Source of the DNA: Symbiodinium natans
Taxonomy: Eukaryota > Sar > Dinophyceae > Suessiales > Symbiodiniaceae
DNA length: 64,000 nucleotides
Direction: 5' to 3'
NCBI GenBank assembly: GCA_905221605.1
Contig: CAJNDS010002002.1
Location: forward strand, 372,001-436,000
In this document: in pieces, positions 1 through 9,444 of the stretch
Layout of the letters: the number at the start of each line of letters is the position of its first letter
How positions within the stretch are numbered: the stretch's first letter is position 1
Notes under the pieces: generated by a model
What the model was told of the DNA's origin: nothing
Databases searched by the model: none
The model's input: only the letters and a program-made list of their open reading frames with translations
Position numbers and translations under genes: made by a program

Positions 1-60
1 TAGCCGTGGGCTCTATGGATCTATTGAGATATCTGGAGAGGAAATTGCTTGAGCATTTGC
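1..60 (+). repeat. 57-bp satellite, fragment at window edge
   Basis: The first 60 bases are about one copy of the 57-bp satellite described at 3963-5390, in plus orientation (ctctatggatctattgag followed by gaaattg). The copy ends abruptly near base 53, where unrelated sequence begins. It shows that the decayed retroelement at 489-3962 lies inside satellite DNA on both sides. Confidence 0.8.
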
Positions 61-284
61 TTCCGGCTCAACCTTGAATGTCTAGGCCCATCAAAGCCTT
101 CGAGAAAGCTGGGCCAGATCCTACTTCTGAGGGTGGCGACAAAACTGCGAAAAGGCCTGGGAAGGCTGGACAATTCCGCTGCGCCCACTGAGGGCAGCAA
201 GTCGGGAACATGTGAACATGTCTATATACACGGAGCGCTCCGTTGGCCATTTGCGAGCTAGCACGCTAGTAGCGCGCGCAAATT
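61..284. other. unassigned spacer before the retroelement
   Basis: This stretch is neither satellite nor recognisable coding sequence. It may be the 3' untranslated tail of the minus-strand retroelement at 489-3962, whose 3' end I cannot place. Short reading frames here overlap on both strands and show no family motif. Confidence 0.4.
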
Positions 285-495
285 TTGGAGGCGCGGGAGG
301 AAGGCCCAGCCAGGCCGACCAACCTCCCCAACTCCTCTACTGGGGGTCCGCCCCGCAGCAGCCCATCTCAAGCCATCCCGTCTGGAGGCGCGGGACAAAG
401 GCCCAGCCATGCCGACCAACTTCCCCCACTCCACTACAGGGGGTCCTCCCCACTGCAGCAACAATGGACTGAAGCCGCAGTAGCCCCATCAGGCC
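285..495. repeat. two-copy tandem duplication of about 105 bp
   Basis: A segment beginning ggaggcgcggga at about 285 recurs at about 391 with scattered substitutions. Both copies contain aggcccagcca, gccgaccaac and gggggtcc in the same order. It sits at the presumed 3' side of the minus-strand retroelement and may be part of its tail. Confidence 0.7.
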
Positions 496-986
496 ACTAG
501 CTCTTGCCGACGACGCAAAGCCGCCCGCCCCCGCCAGGAGCGGACAGTGACGCTGAGCTCCTGAAGCAAGGCCGCTTGCGCCGCGTCGGGAGCGTCCCCA
601 CTACGGGCAGCTACTGCTGTAGCCAGATGCTTGAGCACCGTGGCCGCGCCCTTATCCCAGGTGCCGGTGGACTCGGCCACCATCGGCACAAAGACAACCC
701 CCTGAGCCTCGCAGCTTTTTGCTGTGTCCAGGTGCCGCTCCTTGAGCCTGGCATAGTCTGCCGCGGCTGCTCCTGTTTCCCTGCTGGCGATGGCCAGAGC
801 TTCCTGTCGCTGCGGTGCCGTGATGGCGAAGTCAAGTGCGGCAGGAGAGCCGGCCAAGGCCGGGAGGTACACATCGGCGGGCCGCCGCCGAGCGGAGTGT
901 GTGTCTTCAGGACTCTGGGGTAGCAATAAGCCCGCTCGCTCCTTTTCCGGCCGGAGGCCAGCACGCTCGGCCCAGGCGCAGACCAA
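489..986 (-). pseudogene. C-terminal REL-endonuclease-like domain of retroelement
   Basis: The translated piece contains RRPADVYLPALAG followed by ALDFAIT, the spaced P-D ... D pattern of restriction-like endonucleases that nick target DNA in R2/NeSL-type elements. Downstream, VVFVPMVAESTGTW and KHLATAVAARSG match the same place in the plus-strand relative at 7634-8071. The piece ends in a basic tail (RGRAALRRRQ) before the stop. It is out of frame with the piece upstream (907-1206), so it is a broken part of one ancestral protein. Whether the catalytic residues are complete cannot be judged without an alignment. Confidence 0.65.
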
Positions 987-1206
987 GTCGCGGACTGCGT
1001 TGTGTCGCTGGGTACGTTCCCCCCCCAGCTACACACATGGAGGCATGGAGGCCATGGCGATCGAGGATGCCATCACAACGTGGGCACCAAACATCTTCTG
1101 AGGCTTCAGAAGATGGCAGCCTCCATTCGGGTTTTGCCGGCAGGTAGGGCCGCCAGAAAGGCACGCGCTCCCGCCCCAGCCTCAGAAAAGAGCGTTGCGC
1201 GGGCAA
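907..1206 (-). pseudogene. zinc-knuckle linker of retroelement
   Basis: Holds CPRCDGILDRHGLHASMC, a C-x2-C-x8-H-x4-C type zinc-binding cluster followed by AGG. The same cluster occurs as CPFCMQAHDTLGHHSMTC in the plus-strand element at about 7540-7600. In R2-like elements a CCHC cluster sits between the RT thumb and the endonuclease, which is the position seen here. The fragment is shifted relative to both neighbours. Confidence 0.65.
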
Positions 1207-2248
1207 CCGGGCTAGCAGTCAAGAGGATGGCGTCCCAAGTGGCAGAGTCGATGCGTTGGGAGAGGTCCCGCTGTTTGCTGGCCATGACAGCTTCCAGGGT
1301 CATAGCCCGATTTCCAGGCAGCTGTGCATTAAGGGCATGGAGAGCAGCAGTGACCTCAGCATCCTGGAGCACGGTGTCAGTCGAGAAGGAGGGGTCAAGT
1401 TCCGCGCAGGCCCAAAGGCACGAGCCCAGAGAGGCTAAGCAAGCTGCCGGCGCGTGCGCTGCACTGCTTCGGAGCCCAAGTCCCGCCTGCGCGAAACCCA
1501 GCTCAGCTTGGCGCCACTGCGAAGCAGTGGGATGAATGCCGGTGAACCCGGCAAAACATCGCCTGACCATACCATCAAAGGACTGAAGAGCTGCGCACTG
1601 TGCTTGCGAGGGGTTGCACCGCATGCTGTGGACCATTCGCACATAGCTGGCGCAAGCCCGTAAAAGACGCAGAGCCACCTGCGGGTCTTCCAGTTCGGCC
1701 AACGCTTCCAACAGCTCCGCAGCCTTGGCAGCACGCTGTTCGGTGTGCCCCTGCACGAAAGAGGCATCCCCAATACCTGCCCCCAGGAACTCAAAGTTTT
1801 GGAGGACCCGGCTGGTGCCATCCTCATGCTGAAGCAGAGGTGATGGGAAATGCGCACTGAGAGCGGCAGTTGGCACAGGCCCGAATACCACGGCTTCACA
1901 TTTGGCAAGGTTTAATGTGAGCCCAACGCTGGCAGCACCTTGTTGAACGTGTGCCAACGCCGACCCCACATCGGCGAGGTCACCGGCCAGTCTGCCATCG
2001 TCCAGGAAGTGCACAGCCAGGTCCAACGAGGAGCTCCGCAAGTTGGAGGCCAACGACTGTAAGGCAGCGGAGAAGAGCAGTGGGCCTAGGGGATCTCCCT
2101 GCTGAACTCCCGACGAGCTGTTGAGGCTTCGTTCCGCAAATTGCAAGCGTGGGCTGTCTGTAGCACCAAACGGCCCACCTGGCCAAAGCCGGGAAGTGGG
2201 TGAGTGTCTGCTGCAGAACAGCTTCCCTGCTAATGCAGTTGAAGGCAT
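1106..2248 (-). pseudogene. reverse transcriptase palm (motifs B, C) and thumb
   Basis: The frame begins near motif B (SSGVQQGDPLGPLLFSAALQ) and contains the metal-binding box as HFLDDGRLAGDL, then GLTLNLAKCEAVVFGP (motif D/E region). A helical thumb region follows: LRLLRACASYVRMVHSMR, then FAGFTGIHPTASQWRQAELG. The first aspartate position of the usual FADD box is leucine-substituted around an intact DD pair. The frame is displaced from the upstream motif A piece at 1980-2360, so a frameshift near 2200 broke the palm. Confidence 0.8.
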
Positions 2249-2360
2249 TGGTGAAGTCCATTTTGACTAACACCTTGCTCGAGGAGCCGGCCTGACGGCG
2301 TGCCCAAGCACGCACAGTGTGGACAGCCTTCTCAGCTCCGCCTTTGACAGCCACTCCCAC
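1980..2360 (-). pseudogene. reverse transcriptase motif A fragment
   Basis: The fragment carries KVLVKMDFTNAFNCISRE, the RT motif A with its catalytic aspartate (MDFTNAFN). It follows GGAEKAVHTVRAW, which belongs between the fingers and palm. Only the first ~70 residues look real; the remainder is the wrong frame running under 1106-2248. It continues the fingers piece at 2332-2994 after a frameshift near 2350. Confidence 0.75.
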
Positions 2361-2994
2361 TTGGGCCGGCCAGAAACAGGCATTTGCCAGTGAGGCGCCT
2401 CAGGAGCTCTCCCACAGCAATGGGACGAACACCCCCAGAAGGCTTGGGGAGCGCCACAAGGCCAGCACCAGCCAGGACCGGGGCAACGCAGGCCGGAGCC
2501 CGCCCATGCGCGAGTAGCTGCACCACGGCTGTAAGCTGAGCAATCAGAGTGTCAGTGGCACCAGCCGCACAGGCCTCTCGCAAGTGCTGCACCCGCAAAC
2601 CTGTCGGCCCGGGGGCCGTTTCTGGTGAAAAGGCTCGCAAGCACCTGGAAACTAGTTCAGGAGAAATGTCGGGCCCCAAAGGAAGGTTCTGTAGAGGCCG
2701 GTCAGCAGGCACAGGGCCAGATGGGTGTAAGGCCTCCAAAGCACGGGCAGTTTCAGCAGTGGGCGGGCAAAGGCCCTTTGAAAGTAGAGCCGCCGAAGCT
2801 TTTCTGTCAAAGCCTTCCCGCCCCAACGCAGTAGCCATATCCCGGCGCTCCTCCGGCGTCGGAGTGGAGGCACCTCGCCGTTTGTGCTGGGGCCGAGTTT
2901 CCCAGAGAGATAGGCGCTCGCCTTCTTGCCACTGTTGCATGCGGTCCAGCGTAAAGGAAGCGGCAGCTTTCCGGTGCCGCTTACCCCCCCTCAA
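2332..2994 (-). pseudogene. reverse transcriptase fingers (N-terminal RT)
   Basis: Contains SPETAPGPTGLRVQHLREA, the GPDG-like block before RT motifs, then LVALPKPSGGVRPIAVGE and LLRRLTGKCL, the conserved K-P-x-G-x-R-P-I block of non-LTR RTs. It is in the same frame as the zinc-finger piece at 3013-3906 and separated from it by a single TAG at 3013-3015, so the two were probably one frame. The last ~15 residues read past a frameshift. Confidence 0.75.
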
Positions 2995-3012
2995 GGGGGA
3001 ACAGAGGACACT

Positions 3013-3906
3013 CTAAGGAAGCATTAGAAGTTCACGCCAGGCCCGCTCATCGTTCCGATGCGCGACCGCAGCAAGGGCCCTTGTCAGCAGCTGGCACCAA
3101 GTGTGTCGAGCCGCTGCAGGAACATGCCTGAGGGTAGGCGTGCGAGCGGACTGAATGGCCTCGAAGCTCGGGAGCTGCAGGCCCTCCACCTCCATGGGAT
3201 GGCCGCCATCCACTGCAGCAGCACGGGCCTCTGGCTGACAAGTCGGATGCACAGCGTGTCGCTCCGACACACTGAGGCCGCACACTGGGCAGCGCATGCG
3301 TTGACGGGCCTCCAGCCAGGCAGCAGGAATGTCTCCAGCCAGTGTCCCGGCTAGGTGGGCGTCGATGTGTGACCGCATGCTGGCGTCATTCGCCCAGCCA
3401 CGGGCTCGCATGGGATCGTGGCATGGGCAGCCCTCCACAGGGCAATAGACTCTGCCAGGCCTAGGCGTCGGGCGGCTGGCGCGATGAATAGGGGACCGCT
3501 CACGCCGGTCAACATCCTGGGCCGGTGATGCCGCCGCTGGTCCGGGGAGATCAGCCTCCCCAAAGCGTCGACCTCGGCTGGGCCATCCACACCAGTGCCG
3601 AGAACGCTGAGGCCAGGCCCGCCAGTTTGCACGCTGCTTCTTGAAGAGACAACGACACCGTCGGCGGAACAGTGCACTGGCTTGTGGCGGCCGCCAGATG
3701 TTATGATCAGGGGCAGGCGCTTCGCTGTCTCTCCAGACAATGTTCAAATGTTCAGTGAGTCTGCGCCGCTCACCCCTCCCGATACTGCCCAAATCATCGT
3801 AGGGAGACGATCTTCTCCCCGAGCTCTGGGCCCCAACACCAGTTAGGACTCGCGACGCAAGAAACAGCCAGCAGAGCACCTGCTGGGGCCCCGGAGAAGG
3901 CGCCAT
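3013..3906 (-). pseudogene. N-terminal zinc-finger region of retroelement
   Basis: The ATG at 3904-3906 is the first one after the spliced-leader remnant at 3945-3962, giving a leader of about 40 nt. The protein has a C2H2-like finger (CPVEGCPCHDPM ... SMRSHIDAH, about residues 155-185) and a second Cys/His cluster (CPVCGLSVSERHAVHPTC, about residues 210-228). N-terminal C2H2 fingers are typical of R2-like elements and bind target DNA. The remaining N-terminal part is low-complexity and rich in R and P. The frame ends at TAG where the RT fingers begin in the same frame. Confidence 0.65.
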
Positions 3907-3944
3907 TGCTCAGAGAAAGCACCCTTTTCCTCGTATGGAGCACT

Positions 3945-3962
3945 CTGGAGCCAAAATGGCCA
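3945..3962 (-). other. spliced-leader remnant at the retroelement 5' end
   Basis: The minus strand reads GGCCATTTTGGCTCCAG, sharing 13 consecutive bases (GCCATTTTGGCTC) with the 3' part of the dinoflagellate spliced leader, which ends CCATTTTGGCTCAAG. It lies about 40 nt before the first ATG of the zinc-finger frame and next to the satellite boundary, where the 5' end of a reverse-transcribed trans-spliced mRNA would be expected. The leader sequence is recalled knowledge; the match is read directly. Confidence 0.65.
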
Positions 3963-5390
3963 TCAAGGTGCCCGCGGGCTCTACGGATCTTTGAGATATC
4001 TTGAGAAGGAGATTCCCTTCAAGATATTCGTGGACTCTATGGGTCCATTGACGTATCTTGATAAAGAAATTCCCTTCAAGGCGTCCGTGGGCTCTGTTGT
4101 TATATTGAAGCATCTTGAGAAGGAAATTCCCTTCAAGATATCCATGGACTCCCTTGAGGCATCTTGAAGAGAAAATTCCCTTCAAGGTGTCCATGGACTC
4201 TATGGATCTATCGAGGCATCTTCAGAAGGTAATTTCCGTCAAGGTATCCGTGGACTCTACGAATCTATTGAGGTATCTTGTGAAGAAATTACCTTCAACG
4301 TATCCGTGGGATCTGTGGATCTATTGAGGTATCTTGAGAAGGAAATTCCCTTCAAGGTGTCCGTGGACTCTGAGGATCTATATATTGAGGCATCTTGAGA
4401 ATTAAATTGTCTTCAAGGTGACCATGAGCTCTCTGGATCTATTGAGGCATCTTGAGAAGTAAATTCCCTTCATGGTGTCCGTGGGCTCTATGGATCTATT
4501 GATGCGTCTTGAGAAGTAAATTCCATTCAAGGTGTCCATGGGCTCTATGGATCTATTGAGATATCTTGAGAAGGAAATTTGCTTCAAGGCGTCCGTGGGC
4601 TCTGTGGTTTTATTGAAGCATCTTGAGAAAGAAATTCCCTTGAAGATCTCCATAGGCTCTATGGATCTATTGAGGCATCTTGAAAAGGAAATTCTCTTCA
4701 AGGTGTCCGTGGACTCTATGGATCTATTGAGGCATCTTGAGAAGGAAATTACCTTCAAGGAATCCGTGGGATCTGTGGATCTATTGAGGCATCTTGAGAA
4801 GGAAATTGCCTTCAAGGTATCCGTGGTCTCTGGGGATCTTTTGAGGCAGCTTGAGAAGAAAATTCCTTTCAAGCTAACCATGATTCTATCCCTCTAAGTT
4901 ATCCATGGATTCTATGGATCTATTGAAGCATCTTGAGAAGGAAATTCGCTTGAAGGTATCCATGGGCTCTGGGGATTTATTGAAGCATCTTGAGAAGGAA
5001 ATTCCCTTCAACATGACCGTGGGCTCTATGGATCGATCCATTGAGATATCTTGAGAAGGAAATTCCTTTCAAGGCGTCCGTGGACTCTATGGATCTATTG
5101 AGGTATCCGTGGGCTCTAGGCATCTATTGAGATATCTTGAGAAGGAAATTGCCTTCAAGGTATCCGTGGGCTCTGTGGATCTATTGAGATATCTTGAAAA
5201 GAAAATTCCCTTCAAGATATCCATGGGTTCTACGGATCTATCTTGAGAAGCCGTGGACTCTGTGGATCTATTGAAGTATCTTGAGAAGGAAATTGCCTTG
5301 AAGGTGGCCGTGGGCTCTATGGATCTATTGAGGCATCTTGAGAAGGAAATTCCCTTCAAGGTGCCCGTGGACTCTGAGGATCTATTAGAA
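3963..5390 (+). repeat. 57-bp satellite array, plus orientation
   Basis: About 25 diverged tandem copies of a 57-bp unit built on GATCTATTGAGGCATCTTGA, then gaaggaaattcccttcaag and gtgtccgtggactctatg. Since 57 is 19 codons, all copies stay in phase and frames remain open for up to 159 residues on both strands. One strand repeats a 19-residue LLRHLEKEIPFK unit, the other a SFSRCLNRSIEPMDTLKGI unit. I regard these frames as by-products of the period, not genes. Truncated and fused copies occur, for example at 4130-4160 and 5100-5115. Confidence 0.9.
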
Positions 5391-6380
5391 GGGAATTTGC
5401 TTCTCAAGAGGCCTCAATAGATCCCCAGAGTCCGTGGATACCTTGAAGATAATTTCCTTCTCAAGATGCCCCAATAGAAATTCAGAGCGCACGGACCCCT
5501 TGCAGGGAGTTTCCTTCTCAAGATGCCTCAATCCATAGAGTCCAGAATCACCTTGAAGGGAGTTTTCTCTCAAGATGCCTCAATAGATCTCCAGAATCCA
5601 CGGATATCTTGAAGGAAATTTCCTTCTCAAGATGCCTCAATAAATCCGCAGAGCCCACGGACTTCTTGAAGAGAACTTATTTCTCAAGATACCTCAATGG
5701 ATCCCCAGAATCCATGATCATCTTGAAGGCAATTTCCTTCTCAAGATGCCTCAATAGATCCCCAGAGCCCATGGATATCTTGAAGGGAATCACCTTCTCG
5801 ATTATGGATCCCTGAAAGGAAATTTCCTTCTCAAGATGCCTCAATAGATCCGTAGAGCCCACAGATACCTTGAAGATAATTTGTCAAGATGCCTCAATAG
5901 ATCCATAGAGCCCATGGATACCTTGAAGGGAATTTCCTTCTCAAGATGCCTTAATAGATCCTCAGAGCCCATGGTCATCTTGAAGGCAATTTCCTTCTCA
6001 AGATGCCTCAATGGATCCATAGAGACCGCGGACGCCTTGAATGGAATTTCCTTCTCAAGATGCTTCAATAGATTCCCAACTCCTTTCGATACCTTGAAGG
6101 GAATTTCCTTCTCAAGATACCTCAATAGACCAACAGATCCCATGGTTACCTTGAAGGTAATTTCCTTATCAGGGCCCACGACCACCTTGAAGGGTATTTT
6201 CTTCTCAAGATGTCTCAATAGATCCATAGAGTCGATGGCTTTCTTGAAGAGAATTTCGCTCTCAAGATGTTTCAATAAATCCGCAGAGTCCATGGTCACC
6301 TTGAAGGGAATTTCCTTCTCAAGATGCCTCAATAGATGCAAAGAGCCCACGGCCACCTTCAAAGGAATTTCCTTTTTTTT
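5391..6380 (-). repeat. 57-bp satellite array, inverted orientation
   Basis: The same 57-bp unit continues as its reverse complement (tcaagatgcctcaatagatc), so the array flips orientation at about 5390 inside the junction tctattagaagggaatttgcttctcaagaggcctc. The inverted block ends at a run of T at about 6371-6380, after which unrelated sequence leads into the plus-strand retroelement. Copies are as diverged as those in the left block. Confidence 0.9.
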
Positions 6381-6466
6381 TTGGCAATTGTAGCGGGATA
6401 TGAGAGAGTGGATGCAGGAATGAAGGGATATTCCTGCTTGTCGGTCTTTGGCAGAAGAATATCAGA

Positions 6467-6856
6467 TTGAGAAACTCGAGAAAAGGGTGTGATGGAACAT
6501 ATCTCGCCGGTGCAAGAGGATCCTGTACGAAGAGGCGTGTCAGAATACGTCGGCACACGTGTATTGATCCCGAATTCGCGGATAATGGCTTCTGCGGGGG
6601 CCCTATTTCTTCTGTTTGGGCGGTGTTCGAACGGGAGCTCGCGCTTGTTGACAAATACGGACTTCACTTCGATCTAGCCAAGACTACCCTATACGTCCTG
6701 GTTGGGGATAATTTCAGTGGCGACCTTCGGCCTTTCGAAGCGCTCACAGGGTGCGTATCGTCAAAGGCGTCGACGTACAGATGCCCAGGTGCCCGTGTCA
6801 GGCTCGCACGATTTCTTTTCCGAATGGAATCGTCGCAAAATTGTCGAAGTCGATGA
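6467..6856 (+). pseudogene. reverse transcriptase motif C region, broken
   Basis: Residues about 25-80 read DPEFADNGFCGGPIS, then ELALVDKYGLHFDLAKTTLY and VLVGDNFSGDL. This is the RT motif C to motif E region, with the second catalytic aspartate changed to asparagine (FADN for FADD). After about residue 85 the frame is wrong, and coding similarity moves to the frame of 6702-7397. The substitution and the shift both indicate a dead copy. Confidence 0.65.
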
Positions 6857-7397
6857 GGCAATCGGGGCTGTCGAACACCTACCACACAAGCATATAGCCC
6901 TCCATCTCTTGCAACGCTGTTTGAGCTTTCCCAAATTGCTTTATTGCGCCCGAACTGTTGGTAGCACCCACCTCCAACCTCTCTTGCTTGCGCATAGCGA
7001 TAGGTTGCGAGCCGCGCTTCGGTACCAAGTCGGTCAGGAACTATCGGAGGTTCAATGGAGACAGCCTACACTTCCAACCAAAGTGGGGGGTTTGGCATTG
7101 CTCATTGATGATATTTCGGTGCGGAATGGGAGGCTTTCTCGGGCGGACATTGCTATGGTGTGTTCTTGGCAGGCCACTTGGGAACAGATTCGATCGTTGC
7201 TTGGCCCTGCGGCTGACACGGATGTCGATCTTGATCGGACGTTGGCTCTCCGAGCATTGAGTCCTCACTTCCCTCACTTGCGAGCGATTAGACAGTCAGC
7301 ATACTATCCTACTCAACCATCGAGGCTTGATACAGGCAGCTATGGAAAAGCTAAGCGCATACCTTCTTGCGGGCAGTGGTCCAGGCGAAGCTACTAG
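6702..7397 (+). pseudogene. reverse transcriptase thumb region, broken
   Basis: From about residue 45 the translation is protein-like: VDEAIGAVEHLPHKHIALHL, then FPKLLYCARTVGS and LRYQVGQELSEVQWRQPTLP. This matches the helical thumb at about 1500-1750 on the minus strand (ELLEALAELEDPQVALRLL ... SQWRQAELGFAQAGLG). The first ~45 residues are out-of-frame read-in, and the last ~20 follow another shift. Confidence 0.6.
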
Positions 7398-7887
7398 GCT
7401 GCTGGCCTGCAAAGCCAAGTGGGCCGATGGTTGGCTTGGGGTTATTCCTAGCATTTGTTCAGACACTCTTTTATCCAACGTTGCAGTCACTGATTCCATT
7501 TCTCTGCGACTTGGGGTGGATGTTCTGGATAATGGCGGATGTCCCTTCTGTATGCAAGCTCACGATACTTTGGGCCACCATAGCATGACTTGTATGGCAG
7601 GAGGTTGTCGGACTCGCATATATTACACCTTACATGATACGATTTTCAGGGTCGCACGAGAAGCGGGAACGCGGCCCAAAACTCGCTTGGGGGTCTTTTG
7701 CCAAATGCCGAGGGACGCCGCCCGGCGGATGTCTTACTGCTGTCAACCCCCTTTTGAAGCAGAACGAGTGGCAGAGATTCCCCCAGATGGCTTTGGATTT
7801 CGCGGTGGTGTCTCCGTATACGGCGGTGGCGATAGGGCGACAATCCCCAAATCCGGCAAGTGTTGCGGCTGTCTATGCAGAAACTAA
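7327..7887 (+). pseudogene. zinc-knuckle region of retroelement, broken
   Basis: Contains WADGWLGVIPSICSDTLLSN and LRLGVDVLDNGGCPFCMQAH, then DTLGHHSMTCMAGGCRTR. The cysteines and histidine form the C-x2-C ... H-x4-C knuckle that precedes the endonuclease in this element type. From about residue 120 the frame is lost, and RPADV-like sequence is found in another frame before 7634-8071 takes over. Confidence 0.65.
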
Positions 7888-8071
7888 ACGGCAAGATAAG
7901 GGAACTTTGCAGGCATGTCATGCGCAACAATTTGGCTTCGAACCAATTGTGTTCGAGACAACCGGGGGATGTGAGCAGGGGGCACATCGCCTTTTGAAAA
8001 ACTTGTGCCAAGAATGCGACAGAAATCAGGGTAGGAAATCGGGCATCATTAAATCCATATTGAAAGGGTGA
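7634..8071 (+). pseudogene. C-terminal REL-like end of retroelement
   Basis: Residues about 52-145 read ALDFAVVSPYTAVAIGRQ, then YAETKRQDKGTLQACHAQQF and FEPIVFETTGGCEQGAHRLL, ending at a stop. The order (ALDFAV, a K/R/D patch, F-x-P-I/M-V-x-E) is the same as at 489-986 on the other strand. The RPADV part of the domain lies just upstream in a different frame, so the domain is split by a frameshift. Confidence 0.65.
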
Positions 8072-8149
8072 ATCTCGATAGATATTCAACGGGGAATCTC
8101 TTTCATGTTGGGACGTTGTCGGGCCAATCATGGATCGGGTGATGCGGGT

Positions 8150-8445
8150 CCCCTGACCCCCCTCCCACCCCCCCCCCCCACTCCCACCCCCCAGCCCCCC
8201 ACCCCCACCCCCCCTCCCCCCAACCCCCCCCACCCCCACCCCCCCCCCCTTCCTTCCCCCTCCCTCCGGCCCCCCTCCCCCCCTCCACGCCCCCCTCCCC
8301 CCGCCACCCCCCTCCCTCCCCCCCCACCCACCACCAATTTGTGGTTCGACTTAAATGAGTGAAAACACCCCACACACACCCCCCCTCCCGCCCCCTCCCC
8401 TCCCCCCTCCACCACCCCCCCCCCCCTCCCGCCCCCCCTCCCTCG
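8150..8445 (+). repeat. C-rich low-complexity tract
   Basis: Two blocks (about 8150-8335 and 8366-8445) consist almost only of C runs with A or T spacers (CCCCCACCCC, CCCCTCCC), separated by about 30 ordinary bases. The minus strand is correspondingly G-rich with many GGGG runs. Frames here encode only P/T or G/W/E repeats and are not genes. The tract lies just downstream of the plus-strand retroelement. Confidence 0.9.
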
Positions 8446-8805
8446 GAGGAGTCATTTCGAGATTCCTCCAGGAGTGCTTGAGCTAATGATGCGATATGAT
8501 TTGCAGGATGGCCCCCGCGCGCAGGCTCCGTCATGTGAGTCGTGGCAACTGCACTGTAAAAAATTCTGATACTCTCACTTATTTGTGAAGTGTTTCTCGT
8601 GATTGTACTTGGGAACCATACCGAGAGAGAAATGTCTCATTTTTGGGTCCCTTCCTCGAGTCGGATAGTTTTCGTCGTTTGGCTGGGGGCACTTCTTTTC
8701 TTCTGGGTCTAATTCGGGGTGGTGGTGGGACCGTGCACGTGCCTAGGAGTGCAGAAGTACCTCGTTTCTCATGTATATCTTTCTCGAGGATTGTGAAAAT
8801 TTCTT

Positions 8806-8896
8806 TTGATTTCTGTTGGGAGTATACGTCTCTCTCAATGAAGATGTCGTAGCGAATTGCTACTTTTGGGAGCACTTGTCTCTTGCACCGAAGTGA
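8806..8896 (+). repeat. dispersed ~90-bp repeat, copy 1
   Basis: The sequence from ttttgatttctgttgggag through ctctctcaatgaagat, agcgaattgctacttttggg and agcacttgtctcttg to ccgaagt recurs with about 15% change at 26485-26574. In both places it abuts 57-bp satellite DNA. No coding potential is apparent. Confidence 0.8.
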
Positions 8897-8937
8897 AGAA
8901 ATTTCCTTCAAGGTGTCCGTGGAGTCTATGGCTAGCT
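8897..8937 (+). repeat. isolated partial 57-bp satellite copy
   Basis: gaagaaatttccttcaaggt followed by gtccgtggagtctatgg is a partial satellite unit in plus orientation, directly after the dispersed repeat. It indicates that this spacer is invaded satellite DNA. Confidence 0.75.
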
Positions 8938-9255
8938 GAGATGAAGTGCTACTATTGCTACTTCTGGGAAATCTCTCTGCTGAGCTTCTCGAATGAGAAA
9001 TCTCTCTCGGAAGCGTGTTGTATTGTATATAATTGGAGTTCACCCTTGATATGTCTCACTTTTTGGCTTCTTCGTTTTTTTCTTTTGTTTTTCGTCTTTC
9101 TGGGACGCCTCTTTAATTGGGGGGGGTGGCGGGCTTTTGTGCATGTCGAGGTGTCTTGGAGAGCACGAAACTTTGATTGTTTGGTTTCGTTTCTGGATCC
9201 AGAGTATACGGACGCAGAAGCCGTCGTATTCTCTTAGTATTATCTCTCTTTTCTT

Positions 9256-9392
9256 AATTGACGCTTTTGGGAGCAGAAGTCTCTTGCGTCCTGGATACGG
9301 AGCGCTTGATGTCTTTACGCTACTGACGCTATGGATCTATTGAGACATCTTGAGAAAGAAATTATCTTCAAGGTGATCGCGGGCTCAGTGAC
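9256..9392 (+). repeat. partial dispersed repeat followed by one satellite copy
   Basis: At 9256-9300, taattgacgcttttgggagc and agaagtctcttgcgtcctgg match the second half of the ~90-bp dispersed repeat. At about 9328-9392 a single 57-bp satellite unit follows (tatggatctattgagacatc then ttgagaaagaaattatcttc). Confidence 0.7.
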
Positions 9393-9444
9393 AGGAGGCC
9401 GACAGGCCGGGGTGTGAGGTAAGCTCTCATTTTCTGAGGGGGTA

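Larger units (their letters stand above)
489..3962 (-). mobile_element. decayed non-LTR retrotransposon with REL-type endonuclease
   Basis: Reading down the minus strand from 3962, the pieces appear in the order of an R2-like non-LTR element: spliced-leader remnant, short leader, N-terminal zinc fingers, reverse transcriptase fingers and palm, thumb, zinc knuckle, and an RPADVYLP...LDFAIT segment resembling REL (PD-(D/E)XK-like) endonucleases. The frame changes at least four times, and an in-frame TAG separates 3013-3906 from 2332-2994, so this copy cannot make one protein. The RT metal-binding box reads FLDDG rather than FADD. The clade is inferred from domain order; no tree was built. The 3' boundary is uncertain. 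Confidence 0.8.
6467..8071 (+). mobile_element. 5'-truncated REL-type non-LTR retrotransposon, plus strand
   Basis: Four overlapping frame fragments, read in order, give the C-terminal two-thirds of an element of the same general type as 489-3962. They cover the RT metal-binding region (FADNG), thumb, zinc knuckle (CPFCMQAHDTLGHHSMTC) and the REL-like end (ALDFAVVSPY-type segment in the last piece). The fingers and motifs A and B are absent, as expected of 5' truncation during target-primed reverse transcription. At least three frameshifts are present. It differs at many residues from the minus-strand copy, so it is a different subfamily. Confidence 0.75.
8446..9320. other. intergenic, no gene recognised
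   Basis: Apart from the dispersed repeat at 8806-8896, a satellite copy at about 8897-8937 and a partial dispersed repeat at 9256-9300, this stretch is T-rich and shows no family motif. Frames up to 154 residues exist, but their translations are compositionally odd and cover the satellite and dispersed repeats. Confidence 0.5.

Noticed and set aside
55-80. Spliced-leader remnant on the plus strand (catttgcttccggctcaacc)
   Set aside because: Matches the leader only in scattered positions; not better than expected by chance.
3910-6362. Long open frames of up to 173 codons in the satellite on both strands
   Set aside because: They follow from a 57-bp period (19 codons) and run equally on both strands; no start, stop or domain conservation supports a gene.
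8103-8534. Proline- or glycine-rich frames across the C-rich tract
   Set aside because: Pure low-complexity translation of C/G runs.
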